From Hibiscus mutabilis (taxonomy: Eukaryota > Streptophyta > Magnoliopsida > Malvales > Malvaceae), in the NCBI GenBank assembly GCA_019671005.1, contig CM033752.1, positions 2,914,001 to 2,978,000 of the forward strand: a stretch of DNA of 64,000 nt, read 5' to 3'. The notes below the pieces were generated by a model, which was not told the origin of the DNA, did no database searches, and worked only from the letters and a program-made list of their open reading frames with translations. Both the position numbers and the translations under genes were made by a program. Shown here piece by piece: positions 1 to 13,800 of the stretch (position 1 is its first letter; each line of letters begins with the position of its first letter).

Positions 1-995
1 ACAAAAATTATAAATTGGGAATTGTGTCTCTCGCCCGGAGCCACCAGTGTTGTCGACAGAATTTGTCCTAGGAAAGGACTGGGTTACTGATTGAGGTCTA
101 GAAATATATCCTAAATAGGGAGGCTATGAATACACATTCTGCTTCTGACCCTGGTACTTTCCTTTCTTAAAAGATTTTGGAGGACGAGAATCTTCTCGAT
201 ATCTCTTCTCAGACTTGCCTGATCCACCGGCATTCTAGGCCTTTTGAGCAATCTCAGTAGCCTTGACCCAGTTTACCAGGTCTTGGAAATCAGTGATGTC
301 CAATGCCGTAAACATAGGGCGCAGATCATCAATCAGCCTACTTATGAACATTCTACACTTTTCTTCCTCATTTATGATATACTTCACCCCGTACTTGCAG
401 TACTTGCAAAAATCATGGATGTATTGCTCTACAGGTCATCTTTCTTGTTTCAAATGAAATAAGATGTCATGTCTCTCAATGAGATAATACTTACTGATGT
501 ATTTCTTACGAAATTCACAAAGGAAAAACTACCAAGTCATCGCTTCTTCTAGGACTGTAAGGATGTACTCTCCCACCAATACAGTGCTTTATCAGCTAGC
601 AATGCTAGAGTAGGTTCAAGCTTGTGTCTATTGGAACACTGTAGCTGCTTAGTCAGGATTTTCAAAGTATTGTTCAGCCAATACTCAGCTATTTCAGGAT
701 CTTTATCATCACGACCAATAAAAAAAGTAAGCTCGATGCTGAGGTAATTTATCAATGGGAGCTCGGGCACTAGGGACAACAACGGTAGGAGGTTGGAAGG
801 TCTGCTCAGCCTTCATCGAGGTCATAAATACTTTGAACATGTTAGCTATATTTCTGTAGCATTCAGCATGAGCGGACTGTACCTCGGGCTAGGGTCTTGT
901 GCTAGAGAATTTTTTAGAATTAGAAAGTCTCCCCCTTATCTCCTCACCATGAGGTGAGGAGCCAGAGATATGCGAGCCTCATTAGAGTCAGACAT
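1..995 (-). pseudogene. Ty3/Gypsy gag remnant, truncated by window edge
   Basis: The minus strand reads as a plant Gypsy gag starting at an ATG at 995-993 (MSDSNEAR). The clearest block, 782-549, has the gag core pattern FIGRDDKDPEIAEYWLNN followed by LALLADKALYWWEST. Further on, gag-like segments can be followed to the window edge through FRKKYIS, KCRMFISRLIDDLRPMF and DLVNWVKATEIAQKA. Gag would form the virus-like particle that packages element RNA. The reading is broken by several stops (for example just after the LYWWEST block and in the FRKKYIS region) and frame changes, so this copy is dead. It lies immediately inside a primer binding site at 1122-1133 and an LTR starting at 1138, which fixes its place at the 5' end of a minus-strand element. 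The rest of the element lies left of the window. Confidence 0.85.
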
Positions 996-1121
996 CTATA
1001 AATAAAGAGATCGGGTTAGCCGACAAGTCACAATATACAACAAATAACTTCTATGTGGCATAATGCAATGCAATGGCAATACAACAAACTTTAGTTTAGT
1101 CCTAGAATCGACTAAACTCTA

Positions 1122-1133
1122 GCTCTTATACTA
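1122..1133 (-). other. Primer binding site, outer Gypsy element (degenerate)
   Basis: The minus strand reads TAGTATAAGAGC. This differs at two positions from TGGTATCAGAGC, the usual plant site for initiator Met-tRNA. It sits 4 bases inside the LTR edge at 1138. The intact form of the same site is at 10831-10842 in the inner element. Confidence 0.7.
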
Positions 1134-2438
1134 CAAATGTAATACCCCATTCCCGGTCTGGTAGGAATTTGGGTCGAAAAGTGTTACCAGTTAATAAAAC
1201 GATAATTTCGATTTGATGGTTACAATAATTTACTCTATAAATTATGTACCAATAATTCATGATGCAATACTTAATCATTTATAGTCAATATAGATCAACT
1301 AAATTAGAAATTGGGGCCAAAAGATGACTTAAACAAATTTGGGGACTAAATTGTAAATCACTAAATTAACAAATCATACTTAAAATTAAAGTTACCAATG
1401 TGAAATTCAATGTAGTTATATTTTGTTTACAAATTTTTAGAACAATCGGAATTTATTTGTACCCTCAAATAGGTCTTATAAAAATTCAGTGGCCAAATTA
1501 TAACATTTTAAAACTTCCTAAATCACCCATTTAACTAACTTACCTACCTCCGTACCGATACTCAAAGAGGTCGTATCGCTACGCCTATGACATGGTTGTT
1601 AAATTAGTTAAAATATTAGGGACCGTACCAGCATGGGTTTACCCGTCTTGGTACGCTATGCTGGTCTAAAAATCCAGAACCGACCAATTGTACCAAAATG
1701 CCTAGGGTTGTATCGGTATGCCTACATCGACCGTTAAAATGGTTATTTTCTTTAAACTTGTACCAATAACGTCTAGAAGGTTTACCTTCGGGATCGATAC
1801 AGTATCGATACGAAACTTTAATATTTTCTAGTGGCTAAAAGCCATACCGATATGAGTAGATGCATATTGATACGCTAACGCTAAACCAACAAAAAATGCA
1901 AGGCCGTACCGATACGCCATCACTCGTATCGGTACGACAAGGCCTGTGATGACAGATTTTATCTGGTTTATTAGTATTTTGCTCAACCAAACTATGTCCA
2001 AGTTTCGTGAAACTTTACCAGTAAGTCTATTTAGCTTAAAACTACTATCATGTCAAATTTTAGGGTTGAATGAATCCGTTCACTATGTTTTCCCTAATTT
2101 AGGCCAAATATGCATTTATAGCCACTTTTAGCCATTTTTAATAGGTCAAGTTTAAATCCTTAAACTTACACAAGCCAACTATATTCCATACATATCAAAA
2201 GGGGTAAAAGTGACTTATGCAACACTTATGCCACCATGCTAGGACTCTATAGAGTTGATTACTTTACTTTATCAAAGTAGTGAGGTAGTTATAAACAGTG
2301 TATTAATCAAGAGCTATACTCTAGTATGCTTCAATATCATCAATGATAATAATGGCATGGACATGTACTCCAATGGTGAGTTTACTCGATATCATTGACC
2401 AACGCAACAACAATAATTAATGCAAAATTGATATTCAT

Positions 2439-5142
2439 TAGAAATGTTTAATAGCAATATTCAATACCAATATTCAATAAGGTTCCTTGGATTGTTGTAA
2501 GGTATATAGATACGTGAATTCCTACACCGCACCAAAAAAAATAGTGGTCTAGTCCCTCCGCCGCACCAATATGACCATAACACATCATACCTCCGCCGCA
2601 CCACAATAAAGGCCTTAGCCTAAGGACCGTTGTCCACCCGTACTAATGAGCTCATGAATTCTATGGCATGCCAATTGTACCCAATCCTACTCAAATCCAA
2701 GGTTCAATAACAATAGTCCAGAAACATTAATTTCAATGGCAATGATTCGGTACAATAAATCGATAGCAATATTTCAATAGTCAATACTCAATATCAATGT
2801 TTCAATGGCAATAAATCAACACCAATAACAATGATTCGATGGCAATATTTCAACGCTCAATAATCAATATTTCTATATGTCAATGTTTCAATCATTCCGG
2901 TGACGATAACAATGATGTTATGGACAATGAATCAATGAAGTACTTACTAATAGTTACCAATATAGCCATCAATAATATTTTTATACTTACTAATAGTTAC
3001 CGATAAAGGTTACCCTCAATGAAGGGAAACCTTAACATAATATATTTTCCATGTTACAATTCTAATTATTAGCCACCCACATCATTCCCATCTTTCATTC
3101 ATCATCCGGCCAAATCACATTGTAACACCCTATTCCCATATCCGTACACCGGGTACAAGTCGAAAATGTTACGACTTTTTTTAATTAAAATCGGGGTAGT
3201 TTAAAATTTTCAGAAAACTTCTCAATGGTCACCCATCCTAATATTTCTCTAGCCCAAGCACGCTTAACTTTATTTAAAATTAACATAAATTATTTATTCG
3301 AGTTCAATCATAAATCAATTATCTTAGCATGCAACTCATCACCTGAGTTTACTCTTAACTTTGAATCTTTCCAGAAATGCCAATTATAATGAAACCATAA
3401 CAACTTTAAAGGCCAATCACAACTCGAATATGTTTAGCAAGTATACATACCACTATAATAATCAAACCTCAATTAGGATGTCATTACTGTGATTGCCTGT
3501 TGAGCTTTCCAATATTAATGCAATGCTCTTCCCACTCTCATCCTGATTTACCTACATGTGTACAATCAAACACACGCTAAGTACGAACTTAGTGAGGCAA
3601 TAAAGGAAGTTAATAACAATAATTTAAACTTTACTCAACTTCATGGCTACATTTATATAACATAATAGATGCCAATGCATCAAATTTCACATTGCGTTAG
3701 TAATTATTTACTATATGCCAATGTCATAAGATTTTCATGCCTGTCCATTCGTCATAATATGTCTTATATGCATAAATGCATCATGATCACTAGAAATGTT
3801 TAATAGCAACATTCAATACCAATATTCAATAAGGTTCCTTGGATTGTTGTAAGGTATATAGACACGTGAATTCCTACACCACACCAAAAAAATAGTGGTC
3901 TAGTCCCTCCGCCGCACCAATATGACCATAACACATCATACCTCCGCCGCACCACAATAAAGGCCTTAGCCTAAGGACCGTTGTCCACCCGTACCAATGA
4001 GTTCATGAATTATATGGCATGCCAATTGTACCCAATCCTACTCAAATCCAAGGTTCAATAACAATAGTCCAGAAACATTAATTTCAATGGCAATGATTCG
4101 GTACAATAAATCGATAGCAATATTTCAATAGCCAATACTCAATATCAATGTTTCAATGGCAATAAATCAACACCAATAACAATGATTCGATGGCAATATT
4201 TCAACGCTCAATAATCAATATTTCTATATGTCAATGTTTCAATAATTCTGGTGACGATAACAATGATGCTATGGAGAATGAATCAATGAAGTACTTACTA
4301 ATAGTTACCAATATAGCCATCAATAATATTTTTATACTTACTAATAGTTACCGATAAAGGTTACCCTCAATGAAGGGAAACCTTAACATAATATATTTTC
4401 CATGTTACAATTCTAATTATTAGCCACCCACATCATTCCCATCTTTCATTCATCATCCGGCCAAATCACATTGTAACACCCTATTCCCATATCCGTACAC
4501 CGGGTACAAGTCAAAAATGTTACGACTTTTTTAATTAAAATCGGGGTAGTTTAAAATTTTCAGAAAACTTCTCAATGGTCACCCATCCTAATATTTCTCT
4601 AGCCCAAGCACGCTTAACTTTATTTAAAATTAACATAAATTATTTATTCGAGTTCAATCATAAATCAATTATCTTAGCATGCAACTCATCACCTGAGTTT
4701 ACTCTTAACTTTGAATCTTTCCAGAAATGCCAATTATAATGAAACCATAACAACTTTAAAGGCCAATCACAACTCGAATATGTTTAGCAAGTATACATAC
4801 CACTATAATAATCAAACCTCAATTAGGATGTCATTACTGTGATTGCCTGTTGAGCTTTCCAATATTAATGCAATGCTCTTCCCACTCTCATCCTGATTTA
4901 CCTACATGTGTACAATCAAACACACGCTAAGTACGAACTTAGTGAGGCAATAAAGGAAGTTAATAACAATAATTTAAACTTTACTCAACTTCATGGCTAC
5001 ATTTATATAACATAATAGATGCCAATGCATCAAATTTCACATTGCGTTAGTAATTATTTACTATATGCCAATGTCATAAGATTTTCATGCCTGTCCATTC
5101 GTCATAATATGCCTTATATGTATAAATGCATCATGATCACTA
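2439..5142. repeat. Tandem direct duplication, period about 1352 bp
   Basis: Copy A (2439-3790) and copy B (3791-5142) are nearly identical; I see only about 1% differences by eye. Each copy contains about 680 bp of outer-LTR sequence followed by the first about 670 bp of the inner LTR. The start TGTAACACCCTATTCCC therefore occurs at both 3121 and 4472. Copy A stops abruptly after CATGATCAC and re-enters at TAGAAATG. Copy B continues past CATGATCACTAGATAAG into the rest of the LTR. The join shares a TAG microhomology. Confidence 0.93.
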
Positions 5143-8100
5143 GATAAGTATACCATCATATTAATCATATATCAATATAATATAAACCGGATATAAATTT
5201 CTTACCGATATACTTGCTATTTTATTCTGAGAGTTCATATACTCCCTAACATGTTTACCATTTATTATCCATTAATTTATAGCCCAAAATAAACCTTGAG
5301 GACCCTGGGTACGCGAGTCAAATATGCACTGAAGTGCTAATACACTTAAGGTCGTGCCCACAATCAGCAAATTTATAAGGCAGTGCTAACCATCCGCGCA
5401 TTTATAAGCCAGTGCTAACCATACACTAAGTGTCCTTTATATACACTATAGTGCTAAACCGGATACCGAATATGCAGCGTGCTGCTAGACTCTATGGCAT
5501 GCCAACTATACCATGTCCCTCAATGACTTATTTGGGCATAATTTCCGTATTTATTCCATCCATGGCAATGTATATCAATATAATTTAACATTGGGCAGTT
5601 CATACCCGAATAACAATCATATTATAACATCATATATAACTAGTGATCCATGCATTTATATTAAATCTTTGACATATTTAAAATATGTCAATCATATGAT
5701 CAATGACATAAATATCATGCCAATACATAAACCAAGTAGACTTATCGCAAGTCTTACCAATGATGTATAAAACATCCATGTCTCATGTTATGTATGCATT
5801 GCACTCACCTTGGCCACTTCACACAATGCCTCACTAAGTCCTAGTTTGATCCTTTCTTTCATAGTACCTCGAACCTTCTTTGATTCGAACTTGACTTCAC
5901 TAATCAAATGAATACAATAAAATATTTGTTAGATTCAAATCTAACAATACCTTAAACATGTTGTCTAATATAATCATTCGAATATAAAATTTCCAAATAT
6001 TTTTCCTTTCTTCCTTGTACTGTTTAGAAACTCATTATGGTCCTTAGTGACCAATTTGAACTTTCCTTAATTCTTCTGAGCTTGCCGACTAACATTTAAA
6101 TACAAAATGTTTCAAATTCCATTTTCTGACAGCTTGCTATACCTTCAAAGATTTATTTATAAAGGGCAAAATACATACAGGATCTTAATTTCCTTTATAC
6201 TGGAGAAACTAGATTCGATAACGGTTCTAACGGTATAATCCACATAAATTAATAAAATCTACAAAAATTATGAAAAGGCATTGAATTCACATCACATATT
6301 GTCTATGCAGAAAACTGGTTTATAATTTTTCTGACCTTCATTCGAATAAAAATTCATATCTTTTAACACGATACTCGGAATCAGTTTTCGTTTGTTGTAA
6401 ACGAAACTAGACTGACATACCTTTATATCGGTATAAAATTCATCATATAACCATTGTTATAGAATTTATGGAGAATTTCTAAACTTACTGCCATAATTTA
6501 AATTCCAACATAACTTTCCATAAATAAAACTTCTCCTTAATTCTCTACTTGTCAATTTAGTCCCATCACTTTACTCCAAATGAATAAATGAAGCTTGTAT
6601 TCATAAGTTCTCTTACATCCTTCATCAAAATAGGCTTAAACCTTTACTTCTCTAATTTCTCTTGATTTGTCAAAATGGTCACCAAATTTCCAATATAAGG
6701 ATTCAAGCTTCATAACTTTGCAAATTAGTCCTCAAATCAACATTACTACCTTAATTCCATCATTTTAACTAAAAATCAGATTTACTCCTTCTACATATCC
6801 TCTTTGCCGAATAGACCATTAAAGTTTGACAATTTATCAAAATGGTCACTAATGTGATTAATCGTCGATTTAGCATTCTAACTTTGTTTTCATGCTTAGA
6901 AAAACCTTATATAATTAATAACAACTTATTAAATACAAAACAACATTAGCCCCTAATATTAATCAATCAAACCGAATAGGTCCATAAAGATTTCCAAATT
7001 GCAAATTTCTTCAAAATTCCTAAAATTCACATAACCCTAATTTCTTCCTCATATCAAATCTCATCAACGAAGCAAGTATTCTATGAATTATTTACATCAA
7101 AAGATAGAGCTCGAAGAGTAGAACAACTTTGTAGTTCGGAAGATTATGTTAAAACCGAGATCTGGGGCTTAAATCGAGCTTGGAAATGTTCTTCTTCTTT
7201 CCCCTATTTCTCCATGGTTCAAGGCTGGAAATGATGAACATTTGTTCATCTTTTAACTATTTGTAACTATTAAATGAATTTTAAATTCATTTAAATAGTG
7301 AAATTACCAATTTAGCCTTTAAATCCAATGGCTAATTTAATCTCATCTAAAATCAAGGGCCAAGATTAAATCCATGCATATTGCATCTTCCAAAAGCGTC
7401 CTCAACATTTCAAAAATATTTCAAAATTGCCATCCTTGCCAAATGACCAATTTGCCCTCCAACTAGTCTTTATTTACTAGTTTGTTTCAAAATTGCCATT
7501 CCATTATAATCTAACTAAATTAGTTCCTTCTCAACTGACCACTATTCAATAAATATCATTTTATAATTTTCCATGGCTTATGGAACAGCCTCTGAAATTT
7601 CAGTTCAATCTGATTTCCTGATATTCACTAAATACTTCTACTACGATTTTACCTTTATAGAGCTATCGGATCTATTCCAAAAATTCTATATTTCCATATT
7701 CGGAAAATAAATACTATTATCTCATAAAAACTTCCTTTCTTAAGGACTTAGACTAAATTTTCTTAACTCAGTCTATTATTTTGATAATTACCGAAAATCC
7801 TCCAAATATTGAAATAACCATTTTGCCCTAAAATCCAAAGAATCCATAATGTACCACATGTAATCATCCTTCATCCAATGGCCTAGATTTAATCTTGATT
7901 TAGTAGTTACCATCTTTGCCCCTAATATTTCTTCAAAATTACTATCTTGCCATTTTTCATCCAACGGTTCAGATTTAACATGGAAAAATCAACTTAAATC
8001 CAAGGGTTCATATTCTTCCAAAACAAAGAAAATATCTTAGATATGTAAAATGACATAATTAACCTTGCCTTATCATCCTTTAAAATATCTTGGATATTCA

Positions 8101-8348
8101 ATTTGATCCGATTATCCGAATATTTTTATGAACTTTATCGCTTTATAGCCATTAATACAAACTTCATACGAAAAATTCAAGTAACACGGAAACGTCATTC
8201 TTGGGGGTAAACTATTCATTTACGGGGTTAAAATACACAACTTTTGAAAATTACTCTTTGGTACCTGAACTTTTCCAAAGTTTATACTTTATCCATAAGA
8301 CTTTTAAAATTTATATTTTGGTCACTAGCCAAAAATTGGGATATTACA
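4472..8348 (-). repeat. 3' LTR of inner Gypsy element (3877 bp)
   Basis: It matches 10848-14951 throughout. In one stretch of about 110 bp near 5510 and 11890 I count about six differences. It includes repeated 'gtgctaa' motifs near 5330-5460. The ORFs at 5513-5770 and 8201-8510 recur in the other LTR only because the LTRs are copies. They have no recognisable domain and I do not call genes there. Confidence 0.9.
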
Positions 8349-8365
8349 ATTCTCCCCCTAAGAAA
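8349..8365 (-). other. Polypurine tract, inner Gypsy element
   Basis: On the minus strand TTTTCTTAGGGGGAGAAT lies directly before the 3' LTR start at 8348. This is the expected place and composition for the plus-strand primer of an LTR retrotransposon. Confidence 0.8.
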
Positions 8366-8432
8366 ATTCGTCCTCGAATTTTTAATACGTACTTGGTTCA
8401 AAAAGGTGAGGAAACTGCTTTCTCATATCTTT

Positions 8433-8830
8433 TTATCTTTCCCTAGTCGCTTTTTCGACTTCATGATTTCGCCAAAGAACTTTAACAAGCGATATCATCT
8501 TATTTCTTAGTTCTTTGACTCCATGTGCCTGAATCTTTACCGATTCTTCCTCGTAAATCAAATCCGATTGAATCTCCATTCCCTCCAGGGTAATGATACA
8601 TAAAGGATCTGATCGATACTTCTTGAGCATCGATACATGAAATATATTATGAATCTTGTCCACTTTCGGAGGTAAGACCAACTAATAAGTCACCAGACCA
8701 ACTCTTTTCACAATCTTATGTGGTCCAATAAATCTCAGACTGAGCTTCCCTTTTTTTCCAAACCATAACACCTCCTTCCAAGGTGAAATTTTTACGGAAT
8801 ACTTTATCCTTAACTTCATTTTAAATATCT
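8433..8830 (-). pseudogene. Gypsy pol C-terminal remnant (end of integrase)
   Basis: On the minus strand 8681-8433 reads LPPKVDKIHNIFHVSMLKKY and then LVKVLWRNH. This is the conserved tail of plant Gypsy integrase, which joins element cDNA to the chromosome. Upstream to about 8830 the same reading gives PWKEVLWFGKKGKLSLRF and GPHKIVKRVG, broken from the tail by an in-frame stop near 8684. The integrase catalytic core, RNase H and reverse transcriptase are not recognisable upstream. The fragment sits about 85 bp inside the purine tract, as expected for the 3' end of pol. Confidence 0.85.
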
Positions 8831-10830
8831 TTTCTTTCAAGATCAACAGATAATATCCATCATTCTAAAGCAATTCTAGATTGCTTCGAACCATCTTACT
8901 TGATTCTCCACATCCTGAACTGAATCAAATCAGATTCAATCACCTTCTTAGTTCTCTTTTTAACTCATTATCATTGGGATATAAATTAACCCTTGATAAT
9001 ATGAACATTCTTTAGACTAAACATCGATACCTTTAATTTTCCCTTTTCACCTTACTAAATTCTTTCTAGGCATATCTTATTTTTCATTTGTAAATCTTTG
9101 ATCCAATTTGTCAAAGTAGACTTGAGCTGAAGCTGTGTAATCAATACACTATTTTCCTCCAAAGATAATTGGGCATTTAATGCTTATAAGCCAAAGAATA
9201 ACTATTGGCTAAATACATCAACTACTACTTTAGCCTTATTACATCAATACAATCCCAACCTATTATGGGACGTATTATTGAATAAGGTAGAATCCTTACT
9301 AGATTCATACTGCACTAATACTAGTTCTACTATCAAATCTTCTTCTACTGGTAATAATATAATCGTAATTTAATCTTAGAGGAATATTACTGCTTCTTTA
9401 ACTAACATCACTGGAGCTTTCTAAGGTGATATATTGGGTCGTATAAAACCTCAATCTAATGACTCTTGCAACTAGGTCTTAATATTTCTCAATCTAGTAA
9501 GAGTCATTATATAGGGTGCAATCGATATAGGTCCAATATTGGATTAAATCCAATCATAAACTTAGCCTCCAATTAAGCGTCAAGCCTAACAGCTCCTCTT
9601 GGGCAACCCATTTACATCTCACAAACAATAAGAATACTCTCCCAGCTTACCCTTGATGCTCAGTATCCGTAGCATAAGTTAAATAATTTTCACATTGGTA
9701 ACAAATTCCAATAAAAACTTTGCATGCTCATGCATGCCAATTATCACAACACTCACATGATTGGTTTTGTGGTTTTCTTGAATCTCCAACATTAATTATA
9801 AATGTTAGAGAGTTCTTAATTTTCCATGTCCTGATCTCTTAGCGAAACTATGTAATAAATTCAGCTTGATATCTTTGCCGGGAATCCTCACCACTTTTTA
9901 GAAGTGGTAAAACACATAATGATTAACTATTCCTCTTTATGAGCTATGACCTATGTTTAGATATTTTCTCATTCTGAACTCTTTGCATTGCATTTGGCAT
10001 AATTTACTGCTTCATAGAATTTTGAAATACATAGGGCAGTCAGTACTTCTTTGTACCTGGCCTCTAGCCCTCTATGAACTGTCATAACATGCTCTTCTTC
10101 TGTCTGTAGGAAGCAGTTTGGAAGCAAATCAGCTCAGATTATTAAACTTGCACTCTTACTCGTAAATAATCCAATTTCCCTAATAAAGATGCAAGAAACT
10201 TCGTTGCATCTCTAGGATAAGCTGTGTTACGGAACCCTCAACGAAAGAACTTCTAGCTAATAGACTGTTGAATGTGTACTGTAACATTACTTTATCAAAT
10301 ACGGGTCTAATCCTTTCAGATGAGATAATACTTTTTCTTTGAGTCTCCTCTGATCATCAATACAAAGTTCCTTCAACATAACTTTTATATCATTAAACCA
10401 TAGATTAACAATCATAGGATCTCCGTTAATATCTCTTTGAAAATCTAGTGTGTCAAAACTCTTAATTATTTTGCAATCGATGCCTAAGCATGCTGATTCA
10501 TGATCGCATCTAATGTCTGGAAGAAAAGCTCTTAATCCAGAACATGCATATCATGTTACTCTGGTGCCTTTGCACCATGCTAAGCTGAGGGTAGAATATT
10601 ATCATTAACCTTATCATGCTCGTGAATCTCTTATTGATCCACTCGCCTAAACACCTGGCACGATTCTTTTACCCTCAAACATTAGAATTTAACATTATTA
10701 TCATAATGAAGTAAGCAATTGCATCCATTCAAACAAGTAAAATCATCAGTAATTCTGACATCCTAGTGGCATGTATACACTTTTGACTTTTACCATACTT
10801 CGTTTAACTCCAGAATCGACTAAACCTATA
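8831..10830 (-). other. Decayed interior of inner Gypsy element, no intact gene
   Basis: These 2 kb lie between the pol tail and the primer binding site. No ORF of note is left on either strand. Given the length, most of gag-pol must have been deleted, and what remains is full of stops. I could not assign any stretch to a named domain. Confidence 0.6.
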
Positions 10831-10842
10831 GCTCTGATACCA
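10831..10842 (-). other. Primer binding site, inner Gypsy element
   Basis: The minus strand reads TGGTATCAGAGC, the standard initiator Met-tRNA site of plant retrotransposons, five bases inside the LTR boundary at 10848. Confidence 0.88.
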
Positions 10843-10847
10843 ATAAA

Positions 10848-13800
10848 TGTAACACTCCTTTCCCATATCCTTACACCAGGTACAAGTCAAAAACGTTACG
10901 ACTTCTTTAATTAAAATCGGGGTAATTTAAAATTTTCAGAAAACTTCTCAATGGTTACCCATCCTAAAATTTTTCTAGCCCAAGCACGCTTAACTTTATT
11001 TAAAATCGACATAAATTATTTATTCGAGTTCCAATCATAAATCAATTATATTAGCATGCAACTCATCACCTGAGTTTACTCTTAACTTTGAATCTTTCCA
11101 GAAATGCAAATTATAATGAAACCATAACAACTTAAAAGGCCAATCAGAAATCGAATAGGTTTAGCAAGTATATATGCCACTATAATAATCAAACCTCAAT
11201 TAGGATGTAATTACTGTGATTACTTGTTGAGCTTTCTAATATTAATGCAATACTCTTCCCACTCTCATCTTGATTTACCTACGTGTGTACAATCAAACAC
11301 ACGCTAAGTACGAACTTAGTGAGGCATTAAAGGAAGTTCATAACAATAATTTAAATTTTACTCAACTTCATGGCTATATTTATATAACATAATATATGCC
11401 AATGCATCAACTTTCACATTGCATTAGTAATTATTTACTATATGCCAATGTCATAAGATTTTCATGCTTGTCCATTCGTCATAATATGCCTTATATGCAT
11501 AAATGCATCATGATCACTAGATAAGTATACCATCATATTAATCATATATCAACATAATAGAAACCAGATATAAATTTCTTACTGATATACTTACCATTTT
11601 ATTCCGAGAGTTCATATACTCCATAACCTGTTTACCACTTATTATCCATTAATTTATAGCCTAAAATAAACCTTGAGGACCCTGGGTACGCGAGTCAAAT
11701 ATGCACTGAAGTGCTAATACACATAAGGTCGTGCCCACCATCCGTACATTTATAAGGCAGTGCTAACCATCCGCACATTTATAAGGCAATGCTAACCATA
11801 CAGTAAGTGTCATTTATATACACTATAGTGCTAAACCGGATACCAAATATATAGCGTGCTGCTGGACTCTATGGCATGCCAACTATACCTTGTCCCTCAC
11901 TGACTTATTTGGGCATAATTTCCGTATTTATTCCATACATGGCAATGTATATCAATATAATTTAACATTGAGCAATTCATACCTGAATAACAATCATATT
12001 ATAACATCATATATAACTAGTGATCCATGCATTTATATTAAATCTTTGACATATTTAAAATATGTCAATCATATGATCAATGACATAAATATCATGCCAA
12101 TATATAAACCAGGTAGACTTATCGCGAGTCTTACCAATGATGTAAAGAAACATCCATGTATCATGTTATGTATGCATTGCACTCACCTTGGCCACTTCAC
12201 ACAATGCCTCACTAAGTCCTAGTTTGTTCCTTTCTTTCATAGTACCTCGAACCTTCTTTGATTCGGACTTGACTTCACTAATCACATGAATACAATAAAA
12301 TATTTGTTAGATTCAAATCTAACAATACCTTAAACATGATGTCTAATATAACCATTCAAATATAAAATTTCCAAATATTTTTCCTTTCATCCTTGTACTG
12401 TTCAGAAACTCATTATTGTCCTTAGTGACCAATTTGAACTTCCCTTAATTCTTTCGAGCTTGCTGACTAACATTTAAATACAAAATATTTCAAATTCCAT
12501 TTTTTGATAGCTTGCGCTACCTTCAAAGATTTATTTATACAGGGCAGAATACATACTGGATCTTAATTTCCTTTATATTGGAGAAACTAGATTCGATAAC
12601 AGTTCTAATGGTATAAGCCACATAAATTAATAAAATCTACAAAGATTATGAAAATTCATTGAATTCACGTCACAGATTGTCCAGACAGAAAACTGCTCTA
12701 TAATTTTTCTGACCTTCATTTGAATAAAAATTCACATCTTTTAACACGGTACTCGGAATCAGTTTCCATTTGTTGGAATCGAAACTAGACTGACATACCT
12801 TTATATCGGTATAAAATTTACCATCTAACCATTTTTATAGATTTTATGGAGAATTTCTAAACTTACTGCCATAATTTAAATTTCAACATAACTTTCCATA
12901 AATAACTTCTAATTTACACCAACTTCTGCTTATTTCTCTACTTGTCAATTTAGTCCCATCACTTTACTCCAAATGACTAAATGAAGCTTGTATTCATAAG
13001 TTCTCTTTACATCCTTCGTCAAAATAGGCTTAAACCTTTACTTCTCTAATTTCTCTTGATTTGTCAAAATGGTCACCAAATTTCCAATATAAGGATTCAA
13101 GCTTCTTAACTTTGCAAATTAGTCCTCAAATCAACATCACTACCTTAATTCCATCATTTTAACTAAAAATCATATTTACTCCTTCTACATATCCTCTTTG
13201 CCGAATAGACCATTAAAGTTTGACAATTTGTCAAAATGGTCGCTAATGTGATTAATCATCGATTTAGCATTCTAACTTCATTTTCATGCTTAGAAAAACC
13301 TTATATAATTAATAAAAACTTATTAAATACAAAAAAACCAGCCCCTAATATTAATCAATCAAACCGAATAGGTCCATAAAGATTTCCAAATTTCTGATTT
13401 AGTCACTAGTTGAAATAACTAGATTTTCATCCTCCAAACATCAAATTCAAGCTTCAATCTTCATCAAATCTATAAATACTCTTAAAATTTCAGATTTAAA
13501 CACCAGCCCCTAACCTTTAAATTCTGGATGAAATAGTCCATTAACTTTAGACATCAATCCAATTTAGTCCCAAGCAGGGAAACAACATAAAATCAAACAT
13601 AGTTTCTTAAATCTTCAAAATTCCCAAAATTCACATAACCCTAATTTCTTCCTCATATCAAATCTCATCAACCAAGCAAATATTCTATGAATTATTTACA
13701 TCAAAAGATAGAGCTCGAAGAGTAGAACAACTTTGTAGTTCGGAAGATTACCTTAAAACCGAGATTTGGGACTTAAATCGAGCTTGAAAATGTTCTTCTT

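Noticed and set aside
3121..3790. An independent third LTR or solo LTR starting at 3121
   Set aside because: It is the LTR part of copy A of the 1352-bp tandem duplication and breaks off at 3790 without an LTR end.
5513..12222. A pair of similar ORFs (5513-5770 and 11890-12222) that looks like a conserved gene family
   Set aside because: They are the same LTR position in the two LTRs of one element; similarity follows from LTR duplication, and no domain is recognisable.
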